A stretch of DNA of 64,000 bases from Auanema rhodensis (taxonomy: Eukaryota; Nematoda; Chromadorea; Rhabditida; Rhabditidae). The DNA lies in contig OZ059897.1 of assembly GCA_964057225.1 (NCBI GenBank), positions 3,348,001-3,412,000 on the forward strand, written 5' to 3'. The notes beneath the pieces were generated by a model that worked only from the letters and a program-made list of their open reading frames with translations, searched no databases and was not told the DNA's origin. Below are positions 22,991 to 38,000 of the stretch, one piece after another (positions within the stretch are counted from its first letter, which is position 1; the number at the start of each line of letters is the position of its first letter). The translations under genes were made by a program, and so were the position numbers.

Positions 22991-25208
22991 TTTTTAAGCT
23001 GCGTCGATCTGTGTTATCAGATTTGAGTTAGCTTAAAAATGCACCGAGATATCAACTGATATATGTTCACACTTATATCCTCGATTTTCACCCTGAAGAA
23101 ATGATTTTTTCGTTGAAAAAACATTGTCCATCGTCTTTGCCTTGAAAAAAGGAATCTAAAAACATCTACTTTTTGTGAAATTATTTAGAAATTTTTCGGG
23201 AAAATTTTTGTCAAAATGTTTTTGGAAGCAATGTTGAGTGTACATGGGAACTCAACATACACTAATGCATTATTTTTCAAACGATAATAACTAATTTTTG
23301 TATAGAGCGTTTCTTAATGTAGTAAAGTGCATTCGATGCGGATTTTTAAGCTGCGTCGATCTGTGTTATCAGATTTGAGTTAGCTTAAAAATGCACCGAG
23401 ATATCAACTGATATAGGTTCACACTTATATCCTCGATTTTCACCCTGAAGAATTTATTTTTTCGTTGAATAACATTGTCCATCGTCTTCGCCTTGAAAGA
23501 AGGAATCTAAAAACATCTACTTTTTGTGAAATTATTCAGAAATTTTTCGGGAAAATTTTTGTCAAAATGTTTTTGGAAGCAATGTTGAGTGTACATGGGA
23601 ACTCAACATACACTAATGCATTATTTTTCAAACGATCATAACTTATTTTTGTATAGAGCGTTTCTCAATGTAGTATAGTGCATTCGATGCGGATTTTTAA
23701 GCTGCGTCGATCTGTGTTATCAGATTTGAGTTAACTTAAAAATGCACCGAGATATCAACTGATATAGGTTCACACTTATATCCTCGATTTTCACCCTGAA
23801 GAAATGATTTTTTCGTTGAAAAACATTGTCCATCGTTTTCGTCATGAAAAAAGGAATCTAAAAACATATACTTTTTGTGAAATTATTCAGAAAATTTTCG
23901 GGAAAATTTTTGTCAAAATGTTTTTGGAAGCAATGTTGAGTGTACATGGGAACTCAACATACACTAATGCATTATTTTTCAAACGATCATAACTTATTTT
24001 TGTATAGAGCGTTTCTCAATGTAGTATAGTGCATTCGATGCGGATTTTTAAGCTGCGTCGATCTGTGTTATCAGATTTGAGTTAACTTAAAAATGCACCG
24101 AGATATCAACTGATATAGGTTCACACTTATATCCTCGATTTTCACCCTGAAGAATTTATTTTTTCGTTGAATAACATTGTCCATCGTCTTCGCCTTGAAA
24201 GAAGGAATCTAAAAACATCTACTTTTTGTGAAATTATTCAGAAATTTTTCGGGAAAATTTTTGTCAAAATGTTTTTGGAAGCAATGTTGAGTGTACATGG
24301 GAACTCAACATACACTAATGCATTATTTTTCAAACGATCATAACTTATTTTTGTATAGAGCGTTTCTCAATGTAGTATAGTGCATTCGATGCGGATTTTT
24401 AAGCTGCGTCGATCTGTGTTATCAGATTTGAGTTAACTTAAAAATGCACCGAGATATCAACTGATATAGGTTCACACTTATATCCTCGATTTTCACCCTG
24501 AAGAATTTATTTTTTCGTTGAATAACATTGTCCATCGTCTTTGCCTTGAAAGAAGGAATCTAAAAACATCTACTTTTTGTGAAATTATTCAGAAATTTTT
24601 CGGGAAAATTTTTGTCAAAATGTTTTTGGAAGCAATGTTGAGTGTACATGGGAACTCAACATACACTAATGCATTATTTTTCAAACGATCATAACTTATT
24701 TTTGTATAGAGCGTTTCTCAATGTAGTATAGTGCATTCGATGCGGATTTTTAAGCTGCGTTGATCTGTGTTATCAGATTTGAGTTAGCTTAAAAATGCAC
24801 CGAGATATCAACTGATATATGTTCACACTTATATCCTCGATTTTCACCCTGAAGAAATGATTTTTTCGTTGAAAAAACATTGTCCATCGTCTTTGCCTTG
24901 AAAAAAGGAATCTAAAAACATCTACTTTTTGTGAAATTATTTAGAAATTTTTCGGGAAAATTTTTGTCAAAATGTTTTTGGAAGCAATGTTGAGTGTACA
25001 TGGGAACTCAACATACACTAATGCATTATTTTTCAAACGATCATAACTTATTTTTGTATAGAGCGTTTCTCAATGTAGTATAGTGCATTCGATGCGGATT
25101 TTTAAGCTGCGTCGATCTGTGTTATCAGATTTGAGTTAACTTAAAAATGCACCGAGATATCAACTGATATAGGTTCACACTTATATCCTCGATTTTCACC
25201 CTGAAGAA
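22991..25208 (+). repeat. Mixed monomers B, C, A', C, C, B
   Basis: Monomers start near 23101, 23453, 23804, 24155, 24506 and 24858. C monomers dominate and adjacent copies are very similar in their right halves (GTTAACTT with TATAGG). The 23,804 A' copy has a private CATCGTTTTCG. No multimer of this stretch repeats cleanly. Confidence 0.75.
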
Positions 25209-27317
25209 ATGATTTTTTCGTTGAATAACATTGTCCATCGTCTTCGCCTTGAAAGAAGGAATCTAAAAACATCTACTTTTTGTGAAATTATTCAGAAATT
25301 TTTCGGGAAAATTTTTGTCAAAATGTTTTTGGAAGCAATGTTGAGTGTACATGGGAACTCAACATACACTAATGCATTATTTTTCAAACGATCATAACTT
25401 ATTTTTGTATAGAGCGTTTCTCAATGTAGTATAGTGCATTCGATGCGGATTTTTAAGCTGCGTCGATCTGTGTTATCGGATTTGAGTTAACTTAAAAATG
25501 CACCGAGATATCAACTGATATAGGTTCACACTTATATCCTCGATTTTCACCCTGAAGAATTTATTTTTTCGTTGAATAACATTGTCCATCGTCTTCGCCT
25601 TGAAAGAAGGAATCTAAAAACATCTACTTTTTGTGAAATTATTCAGAAATTTTTCGGGAAAATTTTTGTCAAAATGTTTTTGGAAGCAATGTTGAGTGTA
25701 CATGGGAACTCAACATACACTAATGCATTATTTTTCAAACGATCATAACTTATTTTTGTATAGAGCGTTTCTCAATGTAGTATAGTGCATTCGATGCGGA
25801 TTTTTAAGCTGCGTTGATCTGTGTTATCAGATTTGAGTTAGCTTAAAAATGCACCGAGATATCAACTGATATATGTTCACACTTATATCCTCGATTTTCA
25901 CCCTGAAGAAATGATTTTTTCGTTGAAAAAACATTGTCCATCGTCTTTGCCTTGAAAAAAGGAATCTAAAAACATCTACTTTTTGTGAAATTATTTAGAA
26001 ATTTTTCGGGAAAATTTTTGTCAAAATGTTTTTGGAAGCAATGTTGAGTGTACATGGGAACTCAACATACACTAATGCATTATTTTTCAAACGATCATAA
26101 CTTATTTTTGTATAGAGCGTTTCTCAATGTAGTATAGTGCATTCGATGCGGATTTTTAAGCTGCGTCGATCTGTGTTATCGGATTTGAGTTAACTTAAAA
26201 ATGCACCGAGATATCAACTGATATAGGTTCACACTTATATCCTCGATTTTCACCCTGAAGAATTTATTTTTTCGTTGAATAACATTGTCCATCGTCTTTG
26301 CCTTGAAAGAAGGAATCTAAAAACATCTACTTTTTGTGAAATTATTCAGAAATTTTTCGGGAAAATTTTTGTCAAAATGTTTTTGGAAGCAATGTTGAGT
26401 GTACATGGGAACTCAACATACACTAATGCATTATTTTTCAAACGATCATAACTTATTTTTGTATAGAGCGTTTCTCAATGTAGTATAGTGCATTCGATGC
26501 GGATTTTTAAGCTGCGTTGATCTGTGTTATCAGATTTGAGTTAGCTTAAAAATGCACCGAGATATCAACTGATATATGTTCACACTTATATCCTCGATTT
26601 TCACCCTGAAGAAATGATTTTTTCGTTGAAAAAACATTGTCCATCGTCTTTGCCTTGAAAAAAGGAATCTAAAAACATCTACTTTTTGTGAAATTATTTA
26701 GAAATTTTTCGGGAAAATTTTTGTCAAAATGTTTTTGGAAGCAATGTTGAGTGTACATGGGAACTCAACATACACTAATGCATTATTTTTCAAACGATAA
26801 TAACTAATTTTTGTATAGAGCGTTTCTTAATGTAGTAAAGTGCATTCGATGCGGATTTTTAAGCTGCGTCGATCTGTGTTATCAGATTTGAGTTAGCTTA
26901 AAAATGCACCGAGATATCAACTGATATATGTTCACACTTATATCCTCGATTTTCACCCTGAAGAAATGATTTTTTCGTTGAAAAAACATTGTCCATCGTC
27001 TTTGCCTTGAAAAAAGGAATCTAAAAACATCTACTTTTTGTGAAATTATTTAGAAATTTTTCGGGAAAATTTTTGTCAAAATGTTTTTGGAAGCAATGTT
27101 GAGTGTACATGGGAACTCAACATACACTAATGCATTATTTTTCAAACGATCATAACTTATTTTTGTATAGAGCGTTTCTCAATGTAGTATAGTGCATTCG
27201 ATGCGGATTTTTAAGCTGCGTCGATCTGTGTTATCAGATTTGAGTTAACTTAAAAATGCACCGAGATATCAACTGATATAGGTTCACACTTATATCCTCG
27301 ATTTTCACCCTGAAGAA
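25209..27317 (+). repeat. 6-mer higher-order repeat C-C-B-C-B-B, copy 1 (2,109 bp)
   Basis: The first C monomer has ATGATT instead of the usual TTTATT of type C. Two TATCGGATTTG variants (near 25,476 and 26,179) and CTTTGCCTTGAAAG at about 26,296 mark the unit. The next copy starts at once at 27,318 but is cut short. A full copy lies 6,983 bp downstream at 32,192. Confidence 0.88.
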
Positions 27318-28228
27318 ATGATTTTTTCGTTGAATAACATTGTCCATCGTCTTCGCCTTGAAAGAAGGAATCTAAAAACATCTACTTTTTGTGAAATTAT
27401 TCAGAAATTTTTCGGGAAAATTTTTGTCAAAATGTTTTTGGAAGCAATGTTGAGTGTACATGGGAACTCAACATACACTAATGCATTATTTTTCAAACGA
27501 TCATAACTTATTTTTGTATAGAGCGTTTCTCAATGTAGTATAGTGCATTCGATGCGGATTTTTAAGCTGCGTCGATCTGTGTTATCGGATTTGAGTTAAC
27601 TTAAAAATGCACCGAGATATCAACTGATATAGGTTCACACTTATATCCTCGATTTTCACCCTGAAGAATTTATTTTTTCGTTGAATAACATTGTCCATCG
27701 TCTTCGCCTTGAAAGAAGGAATCTAAAAACATCTACTTTTTGTGAAATTATTCAGAAATTTTTCGGGAAAATTTTTGTCAAAATGTTTTTGGAAGCAATG
27801 TTGAGTGTACATGGGAACTCAACATACACTAATGCATTATTTTTCAAACGATCATAACTTATTTTTGTATAGAGCGTTTCTCAATGTAGTATAGTGCATT
27901 CGATGCGGATTTTTAAGCTGCGTTGATCTGTGTTATCAGATTTGAGTTAGCTTAAAAATGCACCGAGATATCAACTGATATATGTTCACACTTATATCCT
28001 CGATTTTCACCCTGAAGAAATGATTTTTTCGTTGAAAAAACATTGTCCATCGTCTTTGCCTTGAAAAAAGGAATCTAAAAACATCTACTTTTTGTGAAAT
28101 TATTTAGAAATTTTTCGGGAAAATTTTTGTCAAAATGTTTTTGGAAGCAATGTTGAGTGTACATGGGAACTCAACATACACTAATGCATTATTTTTCAAA
28201 CGATCATAACTTATTTTTGTATAGAGCG
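27318..28228 (+). repeat. 6-mer C-C-B, partial tandem copy
   Basis: Monomers near 27318, 27669 and 28020 repeat the first three of the preceding 6-mer at 2,109-bp spacing, including ATGATT in a C background and the TATCGGATTTG variant near 27,585. The run ends in the first short, 48-bp-deleted monomer. Confidence 0.85.
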
Positions 28229-28323
28229 TTTCTCAATGTAGTATAGTGCATTCGATGCGGATTTTTAAGAGATATCAACTGATATATGTTCACACTTATA
28301 TCCTCGATTTTCACCCTGAAGAA
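28020..28323 (+). repeat. Short monomer 1 (304 bp, lacks consensus 251-298)
   Basis: The junction reads TTTTTAAG then AGATATC at 28,269/28,270. The left half is B type with CTTATTTTTGTATAGAGCG and TCTCAATGTAGTATAG. The following monomer has CGATG in place of CGTTG. Confidence 0.95.
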
Positions 28324-28371
28324 ATGATTTTTTCGATGAAAAAACATTGTCCATCGTCTTTGCCTTGAAAA

Positions 28372-31300
28372 AAGGAATCTAAAAACATCTACTTTTTGTG
28401 AAATTATTCAGAAATTTTTCGGGAAAATTTTTGTCAAAATGTTTTTGGAAGCAATGTTGAGTGTACATGGGAACTCAACATACACTAATGCATTATTTTT
28501 CAAACGATCATAACTTATTTTTGTATAGAGCGTTTCTCAATGTAGTATAGTGCATTCGATGCGGATTTTTAAGCTGCGTCGATCTGTGTTATCAGATTTG
28601 AGTTAACTTAAAAATGCACCGAGATATCAACTGATATAGGTTCACACTTATATCCTCGATTTTCACCCTGAAGAATTTATTTTTTCGTTGAATAACATTG
28701 TCCATCGTCTTCGCCTTGAAAGAAGGAATCTAAAAACATCTACTTTTTGTGAAATTATTCAGAAATTTTTCGGGAAAATTTTTGTCAAAATGTTTTTGGA
28801 AGCAATGTTGAGTGTACATGGGAACTCAACATACACTAATGCATTATTTTTCAAACGATCATAACTTATTTTTGTATAGAGCGTTTCTCAATGTAGTATA
28901 GTGCATTCGATGCGGATTTTTAAGCTGCGTCGATCTGTGTTATCAGATTTGAGTTAACTTAAAAATGCACCGAGATATCAACTGATATAGGTTCACACTT
29001 ATATCCTCGATTTTCACCCTGAAGAAATGATTTTTTCGTTGAAAAACATTGTCCATCGTCTTCGTCATGAAAAAAGGAATCTAAAAACATCTACTTTTTG
29101 TGAAATTATTCAGAAAATTTTCGGGAAAATTTTTGTCAAAATGTTTTTGGAAGCAATGTTGAGTGTACATGGGAACTCAACATACACTAATGCATTATTT
29201 TTCAAACGATCATAACTAATTTTTGTAAATAGCGTTTCTCAAGGTAGTATAGTGCATTCGATGCGGATTTTTAAGCTGCGTCGATCTGTGTTATCAGATT
29301 TGAGCTAGCTTAAAAATGCACCGAGATATCAACAGATATATGTTCACACTTATATTCTCGATTTTCACCCTGAAGAAATGATTTTTTCGTTGAAAAACAT
29401 TGTCCATCGTCTTCGTCATGAAAAAAGGAATCTAAAAACATCTACTGTTTGTGAAATTATTTAGAAATTTTTCGGGAAAATTTTTGTCAAAATGTTTTTG
29501 GAAGCAATGTTGAGTGTACATGGGAACTCAACATACACTAATGCATTATTTTTCAAACGATCATAACTAATTTTTGTAAATAGCGTTTCTCAAGGTAGTA
29601 TAGTGCATTCGATGCGGATTTTTAAGCTGCGTCGATCTGTGTTATCAGATTTGAGCTAGCTTAAAAATGCACCGAGATATCAACAGATATATGTTCACAC
29701 TTATATCCTCGATTTTCACCCTGAAGAAATGATTTTTTCGTTGAAAAAACATTGTCCATCGTCTTTGCCTTGAAAAAAGGAATCTAAAAACATCTACTTT
29801 TTGTGAAATTATTTAGAAATTTTTCGGGAAAATTTTTGTCAAAATGTTTTTGGAAGCAATGTTGAGTGTACATGGGAACTCAACATACACTAATGCATTA
29901 TTTTTCAAACGATAATAACTAATTTTTGTATAGAGCGTTTCTTAATGTAGTAAAGTGCATTCGATGCGGATTTTTAAGCTGCGTCGATCTGTGTTATCAG
30001 ATTTGAGTTAGCTTAAAAATGCACCGAGATATCAACTGATATATGTTCACACTTATATCCTCGATTTTCACCCTGAAGAAATGATTTTTTCGTTGAAAAA
30101 ACATTGTCCATCGTCTTTGCCTTGAAAAAAGGAATCTAAAAACATCTACTGTTTGTGAAATTATTTAGAAATTTTTCGGGAAAATTTTTGTCAAAATGTT
30201 TTTGGAAGCAATGTTGAGTGTACATGGGAACTCAACATACACTAATGCATTATTTTTCAAACGATAATAACTAATTTTTGTATAGAGCGTTTCTTAATGT
30301 AGTAAAGTGCATTCGATGCGGATTTTTAAGCTGCGTCGATCTGTGTTATCAGATTTGAGTTAGCTTAAAAATGCACCGAGATATCAACAGATATATGTTC
30401 ACACTTATATCCTCGATTTTCACCCTGAAGAAATGATTTTTTCGTTGGAAAAACATTGTCCATCGTCTTTGCCTTGAAAAAAGGAATCTAAAAACATCTA
30501 CTTTTTGTGAAATTATTTAGAAATTTTTCGGGAAAATTTTTGTCAAAATGTTTTTGGAAGCAATGTTGAGTGTACATGGGAACTCAACATACACTAATGC
30601 ATTATTTTTCAAACGATAATAACTAATTTTTGTATAGAGCGTTTCTTAATGTAGTAAAGTGCATTCGATGCGGATTTTTAAGCTGCGTCGATCTGTGTTA
30701 TCAGATTTGAGTTAGCTTAAAAATGCACCGAGATATCAACTGATATATGTTCACACTTATATCCTCGATTTTCACCCTGAAGAAATGATTTTTTCGTTGA
30801 AAAAACATTGTCCATCGTCTTTGCCTTGAAAAAAGGAATCTAAAAACATCTACTTTTTGTGAAATTATTTAGAAATTTTTCGGGAAAATTTTTGTCAAAA
30901 TGTTTTTGGAAGCAATGTTGAGTGTACATGGGAACTCAACATACACTAATGCATTATTTTTCAAACGATCATAACTTATTTTTGTATAGAGCGTTTCTCA
31001 ATGTAGTATAGTGCATTCGATGCGGATTTTTAAGCTGCGTCGATCTGTGTTATCTGATTTGAGCTAGCTTGAAAATGTACCGAGATATCAACTGATATAT
31101 GTTCACACTTATATCCTCGATTTTCACCCTGAAGAATTTATTTTTTCGTTGAATAACATTGTCCATCGTCTTCGCCTTGAAAGAAGGAATCTAAAAACAT
31201 CTACTTTTTGTGAAATTATTTAGAAATTTTTCGGGAAAATTTTTGTCAAAATGTTTTTGGAAGCAATGTTGAGTGTACATGGGAACTCAGCATACACTAA

Positions 31301-32108
31301 TGCATTATTTTTCAAACGATAATAACTAATTTTTGTATAGAGCGTTTCTTAATGTAGTAAAGTGCATTCGATGCGGATTTTTAAGCTGTGTCGTTCTGTG
31401 TTATCAGATTTGAGTTAGCTTAAAAATGCACCGAGATATCAACTGATATATGTTCACACTTATATCCTCGATTTTCACCCTGAAGAAATGATTTTTTCGT
31501 TGAAAAAACATTGTCCATCGTCTTTGCCTTGAAAAAAGGAATCTAAAAACATCTACTTTTTGTGAAATTATTCAGAAATTTTTCGGGAAAATTTTTGTCA
31601 AAATGTTTTTGGAAGCAATGTTGAGTGTACATGGGAACTCAACATACACTAATGCATTATTTTTCAAACGATAATAACTAATTTTTGTATAGAGCGTTTC
31701 TTAATGTAGTAAAGTGCATTCGATGCGGATTTTTAAGCTGCGTCGATCTGTGTTATCAGATTTGAGTTAGCTTAAAAATGCACCGAGATATCAACTGATA
31801 TATGTTCACACTTATATCCTCGATTTTCACCCTGAAGAAATGATTTTTTCGTTGAAAAAACATTGTCCATCGTCTTTGCCTTGAAAAAAGGAATCTAAAA
31901 ACATCTACTTTTTGTGAAATTATTTAGAAATTTTTCGGGAAAATTTTTGTCAAAATGTTTTTGGAAGCAATGTTGAGTGTACATGGGAACTCAACATACA
32001 CTAATGCATTATTTTTCAAACGATCATAACTTATTTTTGTATAGAGCGTTTCTCAATGTAGTATAGTGCATTCGATGCGGATTTTTAAGCTGCGTCGATC
32101 TGTGTTAT
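28372..32108 (+). repeat. 3.7-kb segment, copy 1 (recurs 6,632 bp downstream)
   Basis: Private markers recur exactly 6,632 bp away: CTACTGTTTG (about 29,442 and 36,074; 30,148 and 36,780), AACAGATATATG (three sites), CGTTGGAAAAAC (30,443 and 37,075), TTATCTGATTTG (31,050 and 37,682) and TGTCGTTCTG (about 31,389). Order begins C, A, A-like, B, B, B. A private TATATTCTCG near 29,353 is not in the second copy. The match ends where CAGATTTG is replaced by CCGATTTG. Confidence 0.9.
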
Positions 32109-32191
32109 CAGATTTGAGTTAGCTTAAAAATGCACCGAGATATCAACTGATATAGGTTCACACTTATATCCTCGATTTTCACCCTGAAGAA

Positions 32192-34300
32192 ATGATTTTT
32201 TCGTTGAATAACATTGTCCATCGTCTTCGCCTTGAAAGAAGGAATCTAAAAACATCTACTTTTTGTGAAATTATTCAGAAATTTTTCGGGAAAATTTTTG
32301 TCAAAATGTTTTTGGAAGCAATGTTGAGTGTACATGGGAACTCAACATACACTAATGCATTATTTTTCAAACGATCATAACTTATTTTTGTATAGAGCGT
32401 TTCTCAATGTAGTATAGTGCATTCGATGCGGATTTTTAAGCTGCGTCGATCTGTGTTATCGGATTTGAGTTAACTTAAAAATGCACCGAGATATCAACTG
32501 ATATAGGTTCACACTTATATCCTCGATTTTCACCCTGAAGAATTTATTTTTTCGTTGAATAACATTGTCCATCGTCTTCGCCTTGAAAGAAGGAATCTAA
32601 AAACATCTACTTTTTGTGAAATTATTCAGAAATTTTTCGGGAAAATTTTTGTCAAAATGTTTTTGGAAGCAATGTTGAGTGTACATGGGAACTCAACATA
32701 CACTAATGCATTATTTTTCAAACGATCATAACTTATTTTTGTATAGAGCGTTTCTCAATGTAGTATAGTGCATTCGATGCGGATTTTTAAGCTGCGTTGA
32801 TCTGTGTTATCAGATTTGAGTTAGCTTAAAAATGCACCGAGATATCAACTGATATATGTTCACACTTATATCCTCGATTTTCACCCTGAAGAAATGATTT
32901 TTTCGTTGAAAAAACATTGTCCATCGTCTTTGCCTTGAAAAAAGGAATCTAAAAACATCTACTTTTTGTGAAATTATTTAGAAATTTTTCGGGAAAATTT
33001 TTGTCAAAATGTTTTTGGAAGCAATGTTGAGTGTACATGGGAACTCAACATACACTAATGCATTATTTTTCAAACGATCATAACTTATTTTTGTATAGAG
33101 CGTTTCTCAATGTAGTATAGTGCATTCGATGCGGATTTTTAAGCTGCGTCGATCTGTGTTATCGGATTTGAGTTAACTTAAAAATGCACCGAGATATCAA
33201 CTGATATAGGTTCACACTTATATCCTCGATTTTCACCCTGAAGAATTTATTTTTTCGTTGAATAACATTGTCCATCGTCTTTGCCTTGAAAGAAGGAATC
33301 TAAAAACATCTACTTTTTGTGAAATTATTCAGAAATTTTTCGGGAAAATTTTTGTCAAAATGTTTTTGGAAGCAATGTTGAGTGTACATGGGAACTCAAC
33401 ATACACTAATGCATTATTTTTCAAACGATCATAACTTATTTTTGTATAGAGCGTTTCTCAATGTAGTATAGTGCATTCGATGCGGATTTTTAAGCTGCGT
33501 TGATCTGTGTTATCAGATTTGAGTTAGCTTAAAAATGCACCGAGATATCAACTGATATATGTTCACACTTATATCCTCGATTTTCACCCTGAAGAAATGA
33601 TTTTTTCGTTGAAAAAACATTGTCCATCGTCTTTGCCTTGAAAAAAGGAATCTAAAAACATCTACTTTTTGTGAAATTATTTAGAAATTTTTCGGGAAAA
33701 TTTTTGTCAAAATGTTTTTGGAAGCAATGTTGAGTGTACATGGGAACTCAACATACACTAATGCATTATTTTTCAAACGATAATAACTAATTTTTGTATA
33801 GAGCGTTTCTTAATGTAGTAAAGTGCATTCGATGCGGATTTTTAAGCTGCGTCGATCTGTGTTATCAGATTTGAGTTAGCTTAAAAATGCACCGAGATAT
33901 CAACTGATATATGTTCACACTTATATCCTCGATTTTCACCCTGAAGAAATGATTTTTTCGTTGAAAAAACATTGTCCATCGTCTTTGCCTTGAAAAAAGG
34001 AATCTAAAAACATCTACTTTTTGTGAAATTATTTAGAAATTTTTCGGGAAAATTTTTGTCAAAATGTTTTTGGAAGCAATGTTGAGTGTACATGGGAACT
34101 CAACATACACTAATGCATTATTTTTCAAACGATCATAACTTATTTTTGTATAGAGCGTTTCTCAATGTAGTATAGTGCATTCGATGCGGATTTTTAAGCT
34201 GCGTCGATCTGTGTTATCAGATTTGAGTTAACTTAAAAATGCACCGAGATATCAACTGATATAGGTTCACACTTATATCCTCGATTTTCACCCTGAAGAA
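32192..34300 (+). repeat. 6-mer C-C-B-C-B-B, displaced copy 2 (2,109 bp)
   Basis: Matches 25,209-27,317 at 6,983-bp spacing, for example CTTTGCCTTGAAAG (26,296 and 33,279), ATGATT in a type C monomer and two TATCGGATTTG variants. It is separated from the first copy by the 3.7-kb segment, so the two together were copied as part of a larger block. Confidence 0.88.
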
Positions 34301-34652
34301 ATGATTTTTTCGATGAAAAAACATTGTCCATCGTCTTTGCCTTGAAAAAAGGAATCTAAAAACATCTACTTTTTGTGAAATTATTCAGAAATTTTTCGGG
34401 AAAATTTTTGTCAAAATGTTTTTGGAAGCAATGTTGAGTGTACATGGGAACTCAACATACACTAATGCATTATTTTTCAAACGATCATAACTTATTTTTG
34501 TATAGAGCGTTTCTCAATGTAGTATAGTGCATTCGATGCGGATTTTTAAGCTGCGTCGATCTGTGTTATCGGATTTGAGTTAACTTAAAAATGCACCGAG
34601 ATATCAACTGATATAGGTTCACACTTATATCCTCGATTTTCACCCTGAAGAA

Positions 34653-34955
34653 TTTATTTTTTCGTTGAATAACATTTTCCATCGTCTTCGCCTTGAAAGA
34701 AGGAATCTAAAAACATCTACTTTTTGTGAAATTATTCAGAAATTTTTCGGGAAAATTTTTGTCAAAATGTTTTTGGAAGCAATGTTGAGTGTACATGGGA
34801 ACTCAACATACACTAATGCATTATTTTTCAAACGATCATAACTTATTTTTGTATAGAGCGTTTCTCAATGTAGTATAGTGCATTCGATGCGGATTTTTAA
34901 GAGATATCAACTGATATATGTTCACACTTATATCCTCGATTTTCACCCTGAAGAA
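34653..34955 (+). repeat. Short monomer 2 (303 bp, same deletion)
   Basis: Junction at 34,901/34,902, identical to the others, but on a C-type left half (with a private CATTTTCC near 34,675). The following monomer again has CGATG. It sits at the start of the second copy of the 3.7-kb segment. Confidence 0.95.
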
Positions 34956-35003
34956 ATGATTTTTTCGATGAAAAAACATTGTCCATCGTCTTCGCCTTGA
35001 AAG

Positions 35004-38000
35004 AAGGAATCTAAAAACATCTACTTTTTGTGAAATTATTCAGAAATTTTTCGGGAAAATTTTTGTCAAAATGTTTTTGGAAGCAATGTTGAGTGTACAT
35101 GGGAACTCAACATACACTAATGCATTATTTTTCAAACGATCATAACTTATTTTTGTATAGAGCGTTTCTCAATGTAGTATAGTGCATTCGATGCGGATTT
35201 TTAAGCTGCGTCGATCTGTGTTATCAGATTTGAGTTAACTTAAAAATGCACCGAGATATCAACTGATATAGGTTCACACTTATATCCTCGATTTTCACCC
35301 TGAAGAATTTATTTTTTCGTTGAATAACATTGTCCATCGTCTTCGCCTTGAAAGAAGGAATCTAAAAACATCTACTTTTTGTGAAATTATTCAGAAATTT
35401 TTCGGGAAAATTTTTGTCAAAATGTTTTTGGAAGCAATGTTGAGTGTACATGGGAACTCAACATACACTAATGCATTATTTTTCAAACGATCATAACTTA
35501 TTTTTGTATAGAGCGTTTCTCAATGTAGTATAGTGCATTCGATGCGGATTTTTAAGCTGCGTCGATCTGTGTTATCAGATTTGAGTTAACTTAAAAATGC
35601 ACCGAGATATCAACTGATATAGGTTCACACTTATATCCTCGATTTTCACCCTGAAGAAATGATTTTTTCGTTGAAAAACATTGTCCATCGTCTTCGTCAT
35701 GAAAAAAGGAATCTAAAAACATCTACTTTTTGTGAAATTATTCAGAAAATTTTCGGGAAAATTTTTGTCAAAATGTTTTTGGAAGCAATGTTGAGTGTAC
35801 ATGGGAACTCAACATACACTAATGCATTATTTTTCAAACGATCATAACTAATTTTTGTAAATAGCGTTTCTCAAGGTAGTATAGTGCATTCGATGCGGAT
35901 TTTTAAGCTGCGTCGATCTGTGTTATCAGATTTGAGCTAGCTTAAAAATGCACCGAGATATCAACAGATATATGTTCACACTTATATCCTCGATTTTCAC
36001 CCTGAAGAAATGATTTTTTCGTTGAAAAACATTGTCCATCGTCTTCGTCATGAAAAAAGGAATCTAAAAACATCTACTGTTTGTGAAATTATTTAGAAAT
36101 TTTTCGGGAAAATTTTTGTCAAAATGTTTTTGGAAGCAATGTTGAGTGTACATGGGAACTCAACATACACTAATGCATTATTTTTCAAACGATCATAACT
36201 AATTTTTGTAAATAGCGTTTCTCAAGGTAGTATAGTGCATTCGATGCGGATTTTTAAGCTGCGTCGATCTGTGTTATCAGATTTGAGCTAGCTTAAAAAT
36301 GCACCGAGATATCAACAGATATATGTTCACACTTATATCCTCGATTTTCACCCTGAAGAAATGATTTTTTCGTTGAAAAAACATTGTCCATCGTCTTTGC
36401 CTTGAAAAAAGGAATCTAAAAACATCTACTTTTTGTGAAATTATTTAGAAATTTTTCGGGAAAATTTTTGTCAAAATGTTTTTGGAAGCAATGTTGAGTG
36501 TACATGGGAACTCAACATACACTAATGCATTATTTTTCAAACGATAATAACTAATTTTTGTATAGAGCGTTTCTTAATGTAGTAAAGTGCATTCGATGCG
36601 GATTTTTAAGCTGCGTCGATCTGTGTTATCAGATTTGAGTTAGCTTAAAAATGCACCGAGATATCAACTGATATATGTTCACACTTATATCCTCGATTTT
36701 CACCCTGAAGAAATGATTTTTTCGTTGAAAAAACATTGTCCATCGTCTTTGCCTTGAAAAAAGGAATCTAAAAACATCTACTGTTTGTGAAATTATTTAG
36801 AAATTTTTCGGGAAAATTTTTGTCAAAATGTTTTTGGAAGCAATGTTGAGTGTACATGGGAACTCAACATACACTAATGCATTATTTTTCAAACGATAAT
36901 AACTAATTTTTGTATAGAGCGTTTCTTAATGTAGTAAAGTGCATTCGATGCGGATTTTTAAGCTGCGTCGATCTGTGTTATCAGATTTGAGTTAGCTTAA
37001 AAATGCACCGAGATATCAACAGATATATGTTCACACTTATATCCTCGATTTTCACCCTGAAGAAATGATTTTTTCGTTGGAAAAACATTGTCCATCGTCT
37101 TTGCCTTGAAAAAAGGAATCTAAAAACATCTACTTTTTGTGAAATTATTTAGAAATTTTTCGGGAAAATTTTTGTCAAAATGTTTTTGGAAGCAATGTTG
37201 AGTGTACATGGGAACTCAACATACACTAATGCATTATTTTTCAAACGATAATAACTAATTTTTGTATAGAGCGTTTCTTAATGTAGTAAAGTGCATTCGA
37301 TGCGGATTTTTAAGCTGCGTCGATCTGTGTTATCAGATTTGAGTTAGCTTAAAAATGCACCGAGATATCAACTGATATATGTTCACACTTATATCCTCGA
37401 TTTTCACCCTGAAGAAATGATTTTTTCGTTGAAAAAACATTGTCCATCGTCTTTGCCTTGAAAAAAGGAATCTAAAAACATCTACTTTTTGTGAAATTAT
37501 TTAGAAATTTTTCGGGAAAATTTTTGTCAAAATGTTTTTGGAAGCAATGTTGAGTGTACATGGGAACTCAACATACACTAATGCATTATTTTTCAAACGA
37601 TCATAACTTATTTTTGTATAGAGCGTTTCTCAATGTAGTATAGTGCATTCGATGCGGATTTTTAAGCTGCGTCGATCTGTGTTATCTGATTTGAGCTAGC
37701 TTGAAAATGTACCGAGATATCAACTGATATATGTTCACACTTATATCCTCGATTTTCACCCTGAAGAATTTATTTTTTCGTTGAATAACATTGTCCATCG
37801 TCTTCGCCTTGAAAGAAGGAATCTAAAAACATCTACTTTTTGTGAAATTATTTAGAAATTTTTCGGGAAAATTTTTGTCAAAATGTTTTTGGAAGCAATG
37901 TTGAGTGTACATGGGAACTCAGCATACACTAATGCATTATTTTTCAAACGATAATAACTAATTTTTGTATAGAGCGTTTCTTAATGTAGTAAAGTGCATT